A stretch of 64,000 bases of DNA from Komarekiella atlantica HA4396-MV6 (GCA_019359395.1 JAHHHK010000039.1:1-64000), one strand, 5' to 3'; counted from the stretch's first letter, positions 8,351 to 18,420 are shown. Numbers and translations are program-made. Notes: generated by a model not told the origin, from the letters alone.

Positions 8351-11300
8351 GTGTTTCCTGAAAGGGTGCAAGACTCCATTAATCAAATCGACGAAACTGG
8401 AAAAACAGTACAGATAATAGATACCGTAATGGACATTAGCGATGTCGAACTACAAGCCGCTTCTGTATCTCTACGGGAAAGCAAGCTACGCACTGCGTCT
8501 ACAGACTTCTCTTTGAGTTTCAGCAAATTACCAAAAGTAGCCTTAGACGCAACAAATCAAAACTTAGAAATTGGAGTTGAGGAATCAGCAACAGAATTAA
8601 TCAAAGCACTGGAACAACTCCAATCTGAAACCGCGAAACGCCAAGAAGCTGAAGAAAAGTTACGTCAAAAAACATTAGAATTGAGAGCAATTCTACAAGT
8701 AATTCCCGATATATATTTACGCCTGAATAATGATGGGACTATCTTAGATTACAAGGCTGGAAAGACGCAGTGTTTGGATAATTTACCAGGATTTGTTTAT
8801 GGTAAATCGCTGCTGGAATGTCTACCTATTGCTGTAGCAATACGCTTTCGGCAAGCAATAAATCAAGTGCTGGAGACTAAATCCTTAGTTAGTTTTGAAT
8901 ATACATTACCACTATCAACAGATAACAGTAATTTTGAAGTTAGGTTATTACCTCTACAAGAGCAGCAAATCATAGTTCTTGTCCGCCACGTCAGCGACAG
9001 AATGCAAATAGCATTGATAGAAAATGATATCAAGTTTCGCAGCATTGTAGAAAACGCTAATAACATTATTTTTGCACTAACACTTGAAGGAGTATTTTCC
9101 TATATTTCTCCTAATTGGACTGACATCTTAGGACATGAGGTTGCGGAGGTTGAAGGCAAATCCTTTATTCCCTTTGTGCATCCCGATGATGTGTCAATCT
9201 GTGCAGATTATTTTCAAAGAGTTTTGACAACAGGCGAAAAGCAAGACCCCATTGAATATCGGGTTAAACATAAAGATGGTGATTGGCGATGGCATACAAG
9301 CAACTCATCTACGATAAAAGATGCTAATGGCACTGCTTTGTACTTCGTTGGTATTTGTCATGACACTACTAATAGCAGACAAACGCAAGAGGCGCTAGCA
9401 GAGCGAGCACGATTAGCAGATTTTCGTGCTGATGTAGATGCTGCTCTTGCTCAGAGTCACACCTTGCAGTGCATGATGCGTCGTTGTACTGAAGCTTTAG
9501 TCAAACATATCGATGCCGCGTTTGCTCGCCTCTGGATACTCAACAAACAAGAGAATGTACTAGAGTTGCAAGTTAGTTCTGGAATGTACACCCATATTGA
9601 CGGGCCTCATAGACGCGTGCCAGTCGGACAATTCAAAATTGGTTTGATTGCCCAGCAAGGCAAACCTCACTTAACCAACTCTGTGCTGACAGATCCGCGA
9701 GTGGGTAATAAAGAATGGGCACAGCGTGAGGGGATGGTTGCTTTTGCAGGCTATCCCTTAATTATTGAAGGTGAAATTGTAGGGGTTGTAGCTATGTTTT
9801 CCCGGCGAGCTGTAACAGAATCTACTTTCGTAGCCTTAGAATTTGCTGCTCAAGATATTGCCATTGGTATCAAACGCAAACAAGCCGAAGAAGCACTAAT
9901 AGAAAGTGAGGAGCGCTTTCGCCATCTTGTGGAAACCACTAATGATGGAGTATGGGAGTTAAATCGCCAAGGCATTTACACTTACATTAGCCAAAAAATC
10001 CGTGACATTTTGGGGTACGAGCCAGAAGAATTACTAGGTAAAACTCCCTTTGACTTGATGCCACTAGCAGAAGCGAGCCGAGTACAAAAAATTTTTCAAT
10101 ATCTAAGCAATTCCAAACAACCTTTAATTAATCTCGAAAACAAAAATCTTCACAAGAATGGACAATTGGTTGTTCTGGAAACTAACGGAGTTCCTTTTTT
10201 TGATGCGTCCGGCAACTACCTGGGTTATCGCGGCGTTTATCGAGACATCACCGATCGCAAACAAGCAGAGGAAGCTTTGCAAGCTCTTGTAGCCGGGACA
10301 GCTGCGGTAACAGGCAAAGAATTTTTCTCTGCCTTAGTGCGTCATTTGGCAGATGCTCTGGGAGTCCGTTATGTCGTACTTGCAGAAAGAATCGACGAAG
10401 ATTTGAGCAGAGCGAGAGTTTTATCATTCTGGGCTGATGACAAGCTCTTAGATACTTTCGAGTATGAGCTAGCTAACACGCCTTGCGAAGTTGTGTTGCA
10501 AGAGGGGATGTGTTTCTACTCCTCTGGTGTACAGCAATTATTTCCCCAAGACAAGGACTTACTAGCGCTAAACGTAGAAAGTTACCTAGGAGCGCCACTT
10601 GTGGATACATTCGGTATATCAATAGGTCATCTTTGCGTGTTGGATACGAAGCCGATATTGCAAGACGAGCGCTGCAAAGCTATTGTCAGTATTTTTGCTG
10701 CTAGAGCCACAGCAGAACTACAACGCCAGCGCACAGAAACCGCTTTACGAAAATCAGAAGCTAAATTTAGAGCGATCGCTCAGCGGGAAGCCCTACTTAA
10801 CCGTCTGGCTAGTCAAATTCGAGCTTCTCTAGAACTCAATTACATTTTAGAAACCGCAGTGCAGGAAATCCGCAATTTATTCCAAATTGATCACTGCGCT
10901 TTCTTTTGGTATCGACAAAACACTGAACTACCTTACTGGGAATGTGTATATGAAGCGAAAAATTCTACCTTACCCAGTCTACTGAAAGCCCAACCAACTC
11001 ATGCAGGAGTTGAACTGATAGCCACAAAAACCTTAAACAAAGAAATCATCCGCATTGATGATGTTAATCAAGAAGGCGATGGCGAAACGCCTACCTCCGG
11101 TGAACGCATCGCACGACAATTTTTGCATGATTTTGGTTTCACCGCCTTCATATCATTGCCTGTACACACTCAATCAGGTGAAATTGGAGCATTTAGCTGT
11201 GGTTACTGTAGTGGTTTACGACCTTGGCTGGATAGTGAAGTCGAATTACTACAAGCAGTTACAGATCAACTGGCGATCGCAATTGACCAAGCCAAACTTT

Positions 11301-12316
11301 ATACACAAAGTCGCATTGCTGCTCAAACTGCTCAGGAAAAGGCACAGCAGCTAGAAGCGGCTTTGCTAGAACTTCAACAAACCCAAGCTCAACTAATTCA
11401 AACTGAAAAAATGTCTAGTTTGGGACAGTTAGTGGCAGGTATTGCCCACGAAATCAATAATCCAGTCAATTTCATCTACGGTAATATCAGCCACGCCAGT
11501 GAGCATGTCAGAGATTTGCTGTACTTGGTAGAACTTTATCAACGCTACTGCCCACCAGTACCAGAAATTAAACAAGAAATCCACACGATTGATTTAGATT
11601 TTCTCAGCCAAGATTTGCCTAAAATTCTAGATTCTATGAATATGGGAGCCGAACGTATTCGGCAGATTGTCATATCTTTACGCAATTTTTCTCGTTTAGA
11701 TGAAGATGGCATGAAGCGAGTAGATATTCATGAAGGCATTGATAGCACTTTACTGTTGTTGCAAAATCGCTTGAAAGCCAAACCAGAACATCCCGAAATC
11801 CAAGTTATCCAAGAATACGGCAACCTGCCACAGATAGTGTGTCACGCCGGACAGATGAATCAAGTATTTATGAATCTGTTGACAAATGCGATCGATGCTT
11901 TGGAAGAGTCATTTGTCACTTGTACTGAGCGCAGCCTTTCGCAGAGAAGTATTGGTGATTTGTCATTAGAAAACAACTCTCAACAAGGGATGAAGGATAT
12001 AGACACCCTTCAAGTAACTTCCCGCAGGTTAGGACAAATAACTCCTCCACAAATTCGTATTAGCACCCTCGTCCAACAAGAGTACGTAATAGTCCGCATT
12101 GCTGATAATGGTTTAGGGATGACCGAGGAAGTATGCAACCGCCTGTTTGACCCTTTCTTCACTACAAAACCTGTAGGCAAAGGCACTGGCATGGGGTTAT
12201 CAGTTAGCTACCAAATTGTTGTCAAAAACCACCGTGGTCAACTCCAGTGTATTTCAGCACCCGGCGAGGGAGCAGAGTTTGTAATTACGATTCCACTACA
12301 GCAACAACTCTCTTAA
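8351..12316 (+). CDS. Multi-sensor histidine kinase (PAS-PAS-GAF-PAS-GAF-GAF-HisKA-HATPase)
   Basis: This 1321-residue soluble sensor kinase has a coiled-coil lead-in (about 60-105), PAS (105-215), PAS (228-345), GAF (355-505), PAS (515-640), GAF (645-795), GAF (815-985), then a kinase core. The phosphoacceptor is H1033 in GIAHEINNPVNF; the N box is NLLTNAIDAL, the G box DNGLGM, and FDPFFTTKPVGKGTGMGLS closes the ATP lid. None of its GAF domains shows the Cys-His pair of bilin binding, so light sensing is not indicated. There is no receiver domain, and no response regulator gene is adjacent. The start is GTG with a weak AGGCAGGT ribosome site; an ATG at 8432 is the alternative. Confidence 0.85.
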   Translation: MFPERVQDSINQIDETGKTVQIIDTVMDISDVELQAASVSLRESKLRTASTDFSLSFSKLPKVALDATNQNLEIGVEESATELIKALEQLQSETAKRQEAEEKLRQKTLELRAILQVIPDIYLRLNNDGTILDYKAGKTQCLDNLPGFVYGKSLLECLPIAVAIRFRQAINQVLETKSLVSFEYTLPLSTDNSNFEVRLLPLQEQQIIVLVRHVSDRMQIALIENDIKFRSIVENANNIIFALTLEGVFSYISPNWTDILGHEVAEVEGKSFIPFVHPDDVSICADYFQRVLTTGEKQDPIEYRVKHKDGDWRWHTSNSSTIKDANGTALYFVGICHDTTNSRQTQEALAERARLADFRADVDAALAQSHTLQCMMRRCTEALVKHIDAAFARLWILNKQENVLELQVSSGMYTHIDGPHRRVPVGQFKIGLIAQQGKPHLTNSVLTDPRVGNKEWAQREGMVAFAGYPLIIEGEIVGVVAMFSRRAVTESTFVALEFAAQDIAIGIKRKQAEEALIESEERFRHLVETTNDGVWELNRQGIYTYISQKIRDILGYEPEELLGKTPFDLMPLAEASRVQKIFQYLSNSKQPLINLENKNLHKNGQLVVLETNGVPFFDASGNYLGYRGVYRDITDRKQAEEALQALVAGTAAVTGKEFFSALVRHLADALGVRYVVLAERIDEDLSRARVLSFWADDKLLDTFEYELANTPCEVVLQEGMCFYSSGVQQLFPQDKDLLALNVESYLGAPLVDTFGISIGHLCVLDTKPILQDERCKAIVSIFAARATAELQRQRTETALRKSEAKFRAIAQREALLNRLASQIRASLELNYILETAVQEIRNLFQIDHCAFFWYRQNTELPYWECVYEAKNSTLPSLLKAQPTHAGVELIATKTLNKEIIRIDDVNQEGDGETPTSGERIARQFLHDFGFTAFISLPVHTQSGEIGAFSCGYCSGLRPWLDSEVELLQAVTDQLAIAIDQAKLYTQSRIAAQTAQEKAQQLEAALLELQQTQAQLIQTEKMSSLGQLVAGIAHEINNPVNFIYGNISHASEHVRDLLYLVELYQRYCPPVPEIKQEIHTIDLDFLSQDLPKILDSMNMGAERIRQIVISLRNFSRLDEDGMKRVDIHEGIDSTLLLLQNRLKAKPEHPEIQVIQEYGNLPQIVCHAGQMNQVFMNLLTNAIDALEESFVTCTERSLSQRSIGDLSLENNSQQGMKDIDTLQVTSRRLGQITPPQIRISTLVQQEYVIVRIADNGLGMTEEVCNRLFDPFFTTKPVGKGTGMGLSVSYQIVVKNHRGQLQCISAPGEGAEFVITIPLQQQLS

Positions 12317-12327
12317 ACTTGCACCAT

Positions 12328-12392
12328 TCTCAATAGACTCAAGTCTTCTTTAGAAGACTTTTGCTATTTAGCCTAGGAATTCATTCCTAGAC
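12328..12392. repeat. Palindromic repeat, possibly terminator, after the kinase gene
   Basis: AAGTCTTCT and AGAAGACTT form a tight hairpin followed by TTGCTATT, then a second hairpin GGAATTCATTCC. The same arrangement (GACTTTTGCTAT followed by an AATTC-centred palindrome) recurs near 19.3 and 27.0 kb, so it is a dispersed element that may also act as terminator here. Confidence 0.6.
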
Positions 12393-12413
12393 AGTTGTTG
12401 GAACTTAGCTTTT

Positions 12414-13184
12414 TCAAAAAAACAATTTAAATCGTGCTAACTGGCTTTTGATTGCTCCTGTCAGCATTTTATTTAGTTCTTTACTGTCTTGGAATTGCAA
12501 AATTTGCTGCGTGGGTAAATCAAAAGGAAATTGCCCATCCAAGTTTGGGCGTTGCATTTGTGCTAGTAAAATTTGTTCCGAGCGTTTACTTTGGATGGCA
12601 TAACCAATTTCAATACAAACATTCGGACTAGGAATCAGTTGCAGAGTTTCTTTGCCATCGATGCTAGTAATAGCTGTGGTGTCTGCAATAAATAACAAGC
12701 TCTTACGGATTTTTCGCATGATGGTGCGGTTAAGACGTAGAGGAGCATCACTAGGTCGAGAGGATTCTACTAATGCTAAAGGAAGACGCGATCGCAAGTT
12801 TAAAGTTGCCAAACCTTTTTGCAGTTCTTCTCTGAGGACATCACTAGCTGCGGCATACTCAGTTTGATAGCACAAAAAAATTGTTGGTTCTAACTGAGCT
12901 AATAGCGCTTGCTTGGTGAAATAAATTTCATGACTTATCAAGTCAATGTTAGCTACACAATAGCCACCACTACCCTCAATATAAAATTCAATATTTTCTC
13001 CTTCCAGATAATGCCTAAACCAAGTTGATTTTTTAACTTCGTCGCTTTCTTCCAAAAAGTCCGCTCGCAACCCTGTTTTCAGAAGACTTTTTTTACTTAG
13101 GCGAATATCTGGCGGACGTTTTTCCAGTTCTGGAATCGGCTCATAATCCTGAAGATACCATGCTCTGAGCGCAATAATTGACAT
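12414..13184 (-). CDS. TIR-like domain protein (putative nucleotide/NAD-targeting effector)
   Basis: 256 residues. The C-terminal half (about 98-235) follows the layout of the TIR-like/nucleotide-binding family: a first strand EPTIFLCYQTEYAAASD, a middle SLLFIADTT, then NVCIEIGYAI (188-197) with E192 in the usual position of the catalytic glutamate, and the late FPFDLPTQQI. In that family the strand-helix NVxxELG followed by PFDL is typical (from memory). The N-terminal 95 residues are unassigned. No membrane segment is seen. It stands alone between two histidine kinases. NAD cleavage or signalling is inferred; a nucleoside deoxyribosyltransferase-like fold is an alternative. Confidence 0.55.
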   Translation of the reverse strand: MSIIALRAWYLQDYEPIPELEKRPPDIRLSKKSLLKTGLRADFLEESDEVKKSTWFRHYLEGENIEFYIEGSGGYCVANIDLISHEIYFTKQALLAQLEPTIFLCYQTEYAAASDVLREELQKGLATLNLRSRLPLALVESSRPSDAPLRLNRTIMRKIRKSLLFIADTTAITSIDGKETLQLIPSPNVCIEIGYAIQSKRSEQILLAQMQRPNLDGQFPFDLPTQQILQFQDSKELNKMLTGAIKSQLARFKLFF

Positions 13185-14009
13185 AAGGCGCTATTTAAAA
13201 TAAATACTATTTAACTTCTGTATAAGTTTACACCCAGAGAAGGTCTATTCTCAGATTTATCTTTAAACACAACAACACCCAACCTCTACTAGCTTAATTA
13301 TTTCCTCCCCTTGTTTATTCTAGCCAGGGATGTACTACCTTTCATCACTGTTGTAAACAAGTAATGAAAACCAGTCACAGCGCCCCCTAATTTTCTACAT
13401 TTGAGGAAATAACAGTGTTCGCGTTGGGTGTTGCTGGGTTTTGACGAGACAGATTTAAATTAAACAGCGTTTTTTACCTCTTACTACATTGCATCATGCA
13501 GCTGTTATATCTGCCAGGGAAGCTTTAGTTGCTTCAATTATTAAGTTAGCATCTGTAAATGGAATTGATTTTTTTCTGCAACTAAACTTTACTTTGACGG
13601 AATCAAATATAAAATCAATTTTCCAGATATTAGTTGCTTTGTATTATTATAAAACTCCTTGTTTTTCATTCAAGTTAATAGATAACAGTTTATAGATGAC
13701 TGATAAATCTTTTTTTGCTCTACTATAGTCATTCTCACTTCAGTGAGGTACAAGAAGTAATTAACCACACAGATAAGTCGGTAGCTTGCTTTCCTACGGA
13801 ACGCTAGGCGAACCCGCAGGGTGCGGCGGTTTCCGCCGCTCTGAACTTCGATGTGAACACGGGTAAACACAGATAAATTCGTACCTCAGCAGATTAGGAA
13901 ACGCTATAAAAATTTTATTAACAATCTTTGGGATGAGTTGAACAAGTGCTCAGTAATTTTTAAGTTTTGAAACTTAAATCCTGTCCTCATCCTTAAGGTA
14001 GAGACACGA
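13185..14009. other. Repeat-bearing intergenic region
   Basis: An 825-bp spacer. It holds an inverted-repeat element at 13266-13450, an AT-rich middle with one unconvincing 68-codon frame, and near 13.74-13.88 kb a GC-rich dispersed repeat containing hairpin GGCGGTTTCCGCC. No RNA gene was recognised. Confidence 0.4.
13266..13450. mobile_element. MITE-like inverted-repeat element
   Basis: AACAACACCCAAC followed by AATTATTTCCTCC on the left is mirrored on the right by GAGGAAATAACAG and GTTGGGTGTTGCTGGG. The arms enclose roughly 75 bp without a gene. This suggests a short non-autonomous element or the remnant of an insertion sequence. Confidence 0.4.
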
Positions 14010-16784
14010 TTAATTGCCTATCTGGTGTTGATTATTGACTTTGCTTAGAGGCTTGAGGGGAATCTCAATCCAGAACTCTGTACCTTTGCCGGGTTCTGTG
14101 ATGCACTCCATTACTCCGCCATGCTTTTCTACAATAATCTGGTAGCTAATTGCTAATCCCAATCCTGTACCCCTACCCACAGGCTTAGTTGTGAAAAAAG
14201 GGTCAAAAATTAGCTTTTTTACCTCTTCAGTCATTCCGGGGCCATTATCAGCAATGCGAACCAAGATACGATTGTCTGCTGAAATTTTAGTAGAAATGCG
14301 AATGGTAGGGATTAGAGATGGTGAGGATTCCCTAGTTTTTTCTACTCTCACACTATCCAATTCTTCTCCTTCTTTATCTTGTATCAGAGCATCAATGGCA
14401 TTACTGATAATGTTCATAAATACCTGATTCATCTGTCCGGCATAGCATTCTACTAGCGGCAAATCGCTATAGTCTTTAATTACTTCAACTCCAGAAAAAT
14501 CAGCAGTTGTTTTCAGTCGATGTTGCAAAATTAGTAAAGTATTATCTATGCCTTCATGTAAATCAACAGGCTTGTATTCGGCTTCATCTAGGCGAGAAAA
14601 ATTGCGTAACGATAGCACTATTGAGCGGATGCGATCGGCTCCTACTTGCATTGAATTCATGATTTTTGGTAAGTCTTGTACCAAAAATTCAAAATCGATC
14701 GCATCGATTGCTGAGCGGATTTCATCTTCAGGATGTGGATAGTGTAATTGGTAGAGGTATAAAATTTCTAGCAGTTGTTCGGTGTAGTCATTAGCGTGGC
14801 AAAGGTTGCCGTAAATAAAATTAACGGGGTTGTTGATTTCGTGGGCAATACCTGCCACTAACTGTCCTAAACTGGACATTTTTTCAGTATGAATTAACTT
14901 TGTCTGTGTTTCTTGGAGTTCAAACAAGGTACGCTCTAAATGTGTGGTTTGAGTTCTGGCTTCAGCTTCCGCTGCACAAGTTTGTTCATAAAGTTGTGCT
15001 TGCTGAATAGCGATCGCTGCTTGATCTGCTAGCTGTTGCAAAAAATCAATTTCTACATCTTGCCAATTTCTAGGAGCCTCACACTGATGGGCAATGAGTA
15101 ATCCCCATGCTTGCACACCGATGTTAATGGGGACAATTAAATTGGCTTGCACTTGCATACTTTGCAAAAACTCTTGATGACAAGCACTCAAAGAAGCCGT
15201 TGACACGTTATTAATTGCCCGGACTCTGCCCTGAAAGTATAGACGAGTATACTCATTAGGAAAGCATTCTGGTAGCGCTTTCACCCCTAAAACAGACGGC
15301 CAGTTGCCCTTGATTTCTTCAACAATCACTGATGTACTTTCTAGTTGAAAAATCACTACCCGGTCTGAATTTAGTAATGGGCGGACTTGCTGCACAATGG
15401 TTTGCAGCGTAGTTTGTAAGTCTAATGTACTGCGGATCTGATCTGTGACTTGCTTGAGTACCTTGGTAAGCAGTAATGATTGTTCGAGTTCAGCAGTTTG
15501 CTCTTGCACCCGACGTTCTAAGTTGGTATTTAGCGCCTGTACCTGTTTGTACATTTGCTGCTGCTGAATTGTCATTGAGAATTGAAAGTATAAGGCTTGC
15601 GCCAGTGAGATTTCTGCTGGCTTCCATTCAGACGCTTGCCCCTTTTTTTGCTCTCGCCAAACCTCAAAAGAAAGCTTAGGTAGCATTTGTCGCCGATTCT
15701 CGTCACATTGTCCTGCCCAGAGGATTTCTGTGTCAAATTCAGAGCGGAAAATGCTTAACACACCAATAAATTTTTCGCGGTAATGTAGGGGAATCACCAT
15801 GATTCCCCGAATTCGAGTCGGCTGGAATGCTAAAACCAAAACTCGCAAACGTGGGTCTTTATAAAGGTCAGCAATTGCCAAAACATTACCTGGTTTACAC
15901 TCAGCTATCCAGTTTTGCCATACGGGATGTTGTTCGATAACACTGTTTTCTAATTCGTAGGGTAGTGTTGGCTGGATACCCGAAGTGTGCAGTTCTCCAC
16001 TCTGTTCAATGTAAAGTCTGCCACTGACTCCGCTGAAGGCAGTAATGACTTCTTCTAACGCTTCTTGCAATTGGATTGTGGGCAATTTATGCAAAAGTGT
16101 AGTCACTCGGTTGATAGTGGCTTCTAGCTCTTGCTTGGTACGGGCCTCAGTAAGTAAGCTACTTTGAGCGATCGCGATCGCTACTTGATCGGCAACTTGC
16201 TGCAATGCATTCAGTTCCCGCTTTAAAATTGTTCGTGGTTGACTGTGGTGAGATACCAACAATCCCCACAATTCAGGCTTTGCCGATTGTCCTTTGGGGT
16301 CGCAATGTAAAATTGGTACTACTACCGAAGACTGTACGCCCATTGTCTTCAAGTATTGAATATGACACGGGTCTACTTGCCGATATAGGACATTCTCAGT
16401 TTGTAAGCTTTCGCCAGTTTCTTGTGACTGTAGAGGTGATAGTCCGATCTTTGCGTTAGCTACATCCACAATTACACGTTGCCGCGCTGATACAAACATC
16501 TCTCTTGCTTCTTGGGGAATATCATGAGCGGGGAAGTTCAACCCTAATAGAGATGGTAGACGTTGCTCATGGATAGATTCGGCAATAACTTCACCGCTAC
16601 CATCAGCAGCAAACCGATATACCTTCACTCGATCTGTACCCAAAAATGTCCGAACTTCAGCAACAGTAGTTGTTAATATATCTTGTAGTTCGAGCGATCG
16701 CCTTATCTGTTTTGTCATCTGGTGCAGCAAACTTTCTTGGTCTGAGCTTTGCTGCAACTGTTTTGGTTTATCAGTATATGTCAT
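14010..16784 (-). CDS. PAS-less (Cph2-type) phytochrome histidine kinase with a third bilin-type GAF
   Basis: A 924-residue photoreceptor kinase. GAF1 (about 20-215) has PAHDIP (85-90) and the bilin-binding pair C140-H141 in DPCHIQYLKTMGV. The next domain (about 225-410) is PHY-like, with tongue features LWAGQC (355-360) and LPKLSFEVW (368-376). GAF3 (435-600) is cyanobacteriochrome-like, with C535-H536 and a second cysteine C507 exactly 28 residues earlier in PECF, the spacing of DXCF-type receptors but without the Asp. The kinase core has H648 in GIAHEINNPVNF, DNGPGM and FFTTKPVGRGTGLGL. From memory the layout matches Nostoc All2699. A red/far-red sensor unit plus a second chromophore is inferred. 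Confidence 0.85.
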   Translation of the reverse strand: MTYTDKPKQLQQSSDQESLLHQMTKQIRRSLELQDILTTTVAEVRTFLGTDRVKVYRFAADGSGEVIAESIHEQRLPSLLGLNFPAHDIPQEAREMFVSARQRVIVDVANAKIGLSPLQSQETGESLQTENVLYRQVDPCHIQYLKTMGVQSSVVVPILHCDPKGQSAKPELWGLLVSHHSQPRTILKRELNALQQVADQVAIAIAQSSLLTEARTKQELEATINRVTTLLHKLPTIQLQEALEEVITAFSGVSGRLYIEQSGELHTSGIQPTLPYELENSVIEQHPVWQNWIAECKPGNVLAIADLYKDPRLRVLVLAFQPTRIRGIMVIPLHYREKFIGVLSIFRSEFDTEILWAGQCDENRRQMLPKLSFEVWREQKKGQASEWKPAEISLAQALYFQFSMTIQQQQMYKQVQALNTNLERRVQEQTAELEQSLLLTKVLKQVTDQIRSTLDLQTTLQTIVQQVRPLLNSDRVVIFQLESTSVIVEEIKGNWPSVLGVKALPECFPNEYTRLYFQGRVRAINNVSTASLSACHQEFLQSMQVQANLIVPINIGVQAWGLLIAHQCEAPRNWQDVEIDFLQQLADQAAIAIQQAQLYEQTCAAEAEARTQTTHLERTLFELQETQTKLIHTEKMSSLGQLVAGIAHEINNPVNFIYGNLCHANDYTEQLLEILYLYQLHYPHPEDEIRSAIDAIDFEFLVQDLPKIMNSMQVGADRIRSIVLSLRNFSRLDEAEYKPVDLHEGIDNTLLILQHRLKTTADFSGVEVIKDYSDLPLVECYAGQMNQVFMNIISNAIDALIQDKEGEELDSVRVEKTRESSPSLIPTIRISTKISADNRILVRIADNGPGMTEEVKKLIFDPFFTTKPVGRGTGLGLAISYQIIVEKHGGVMECITEPGKGTEFWIEIPLKPLSKVNNQHQIGN

Positions 16785-17148
16785 TGTTTATGTACACTAC
16801 AACTGAAGTGTAATTTTTTTTATAATTGTCTTTGATCAGAATTTCTTATTTAGAATCCATTAATTTTCGAGCCTAAAGTTAAGAAAATCTTTATTTGTTG
16901 ACTTATTAATCTTATATTCTCAATTTTGAAAACATTTCAGTGATATTACTCAAATTATTGTCTTCATTCTTGCCTTATATTAAAAATATTTTTTCTATTT
17001 TTATTTCTCACTTACTTCATATAAATTAAGATTTATTGTGGTGAAATAAGCAATTATTTTTAATTTATTTAAAGCTTGTTGTCTGGGGGAATGTTGTTAT
17101 TCCCCACTTACGACTCATTGATAAATAGATGTAACTATTCAAACCCAT
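16785..17148. other. AT-rich intergenic region
   Basis: A 364-bp AT-rich spacer upstream of the phytochrome gene and downstream of the NADAR gene. It should contain the phytochrome promoter. Nothing else was recognised. Confidence 0.35.
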
Positions 17149-17619
17149 CTATTCAGAAAAAAGTGGTAAAAATACTAACTTGCGAATTTCTTCACGCACA
17201 CTCATGAGAATTTTACCGAGATGGTTATTACCAGTTTTACTAGCACCACAGCCCCAAAAATAGTCAGTTGGCGAGTTTTCCACCAAAATTTCATCTTCTG
17301 TAGTCAACAGAATTTCTCTAATCTCAGCATGAGTGAGAAATTTTTTAAGTACAGCTTCTCGCATAACTTGAGTTTTGACCAAATCCCAGTCTCGACGGCA
17401 TTTGCGGGTACTACAACGACCCAAAGCAGCAGCTTCTTCTGGGGTCGCAGCGGCATGTATGAGGGGTATAATCACCTCATCGACACTGCCCACAAACTTT
17501 TGCGCTTGATAATAATGCTCAACTGTTGACCAGTAAGTCCCCTGGATATGGATTCCGTGGGGAGAAAAGTTAGAAAAACAGCCATAAGGCTGCCAAACCT
17601 TATAAAAGTAAATGGTCAT
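17149..17619 (-). CDS. NADAR (YbiA-like) family protein
   Basis: 156 residues, the usual size for the family. The N-terminus FYKVWQPYGCFSNFSPHGI, then WSTVEHYYQAQKF, the middle KCRRDWDLVKTQVMREAV and the end DYFWGCGASKTGNNHLGKIL are classic NADAR/YbiA signatures. The family hydrolyses N-glycosidic bonds in riboflavin intermediates, and some members remove ADP-ribose from macromolecules (family knowledge). It stands alone, cytosolic, with no toxin gene next to it; the TIR-like gene is about 4 kb away. Confidence 0.88.
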   Translation of the reverse strand: MTIYFYKVWQPYGCFSNFSPHGIHIQGTYWSTVEHYYQAQKFVGSVDEVIIPLIHAAATPEEAAALGRCSTRKCRRDWDLVKTQVMREAVLKKFLTHAEIREILLTTEDEILVENSPTDYFWGCGASKTGNNHLGKILMSVREEIRKLVFLPLFSE

Positions 17620-17765
17620 TTGAAAATTGCTCTTTATATATCAACTTCTATAATGCCCGTAGATGCTGACAGGAAATTCTCTACTTGAGATTGAATGATT
17701 GTACTTGCCTCAAGATAGAAGATATTTCTCCTAAAAGAGTTCTATTGTGATAGAAAAGCCTATCT

Positions 17766-18287
17766 ATGAGGTTAATGATGGAGGCCAAGAGTGAAACTCT
17801 TAACGGAAACACGCCGCTAATTGCTGCTGGAATTGTTCTTGGTCTGGGCTTGGGAGGGTTTGTTGATGGTATTCTCCTGCATCAACTACTCCAATGGCAT
17901 CACATGCTGAGCAATGTTAGACCTCTGACAACCACCGCAAATATAGATTTAAACATGTTGTGGGATGGGTTATTTCATGCCTTTGACTTGGTAATGGTTG
18001 TAGTAGGAGTAGTCTTGCTATGGCGAGCTGGAGGGCGTAATGATGTTGTTTGGTCATCACAGACCTTTGTTGGCTCGTTGCTAATTGGTTGGGGGTTGTT
18101 TAATTTGGTCGAAGGTGTAATTGACCACCAGATTCTTGGCATCCACCATGTGAAACCAGGGCCGAATCAGTTATCTTGGGATTTAGGATTTCTTTTATTC
18201 GGTGCGTTGCTGGTTGCGATCGGCTGGATAATGATCAAAAAAGATTCAGGAGTTAGGAGACGGGAGTTAGGAGACGGGAGTCATTAA
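17766..18287 (+). CDS. DUF2243 membrane protein
   Basis: 173 residues with four hydrophobic segments (about 20-40, 70-92, 105-125, 142-162). The first, GIVLGLGLGGFVDGILLHQLLQ (quoted as GIVLGLGLGGFVDGI), together with paired histidines QWHHML and ILGIHHV, is characteristic of DUF2243. Conserved histidines near the membrane may bind a metal or haem, but no function is established. An ATG three codons in (MMEAK) is an equally good start. The C-terminal end runs into a short direct repeat (GGAGTTAGGAGACGG twice), so the last residues may be a repeat-derived extension. Confidence 0.82.
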   Translation: MRLMMEAKSETLNGNTPLIAAGIVLGLGLGGFVDGILLHQLLQWHHMLSNVRPLTTTANIDLNMLWDGLFHAFDLVMVVVGVVLLWRAGGRNDVVWSSQTFVGSLLIGWGLFNLVEGVIDHQILGIHHVKPGPNQLSWDLGFLLFGALLVAIGWIMIKKDSGVRRRELGDGSH

Positions 18288-18420
18288 TTATTCTCTTCTT
18301 TGCCTCCCTACTGCCTCTACGTCTCCACTCCTCTTCTCATTAAAGTAGAGGTTTATGGCAATGAAGGCTATCAGTCAAATGTAACTCTGACTTGCGGTGA
18401 AATTAACCCCTTGGTATTTG

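Noticed and set aside
8351-12316. Bilin-binding GAF in the first sensor kinase
   Set aside because: None of its three GAF domains has the Cys-His pair; the MGV-type motif is absent.
13489-13695. 68-codon frame in the spacer before the phytochrome gene
   Set aside because: AT-rich, no ribosome site, no protein-like pattern beyond chance.
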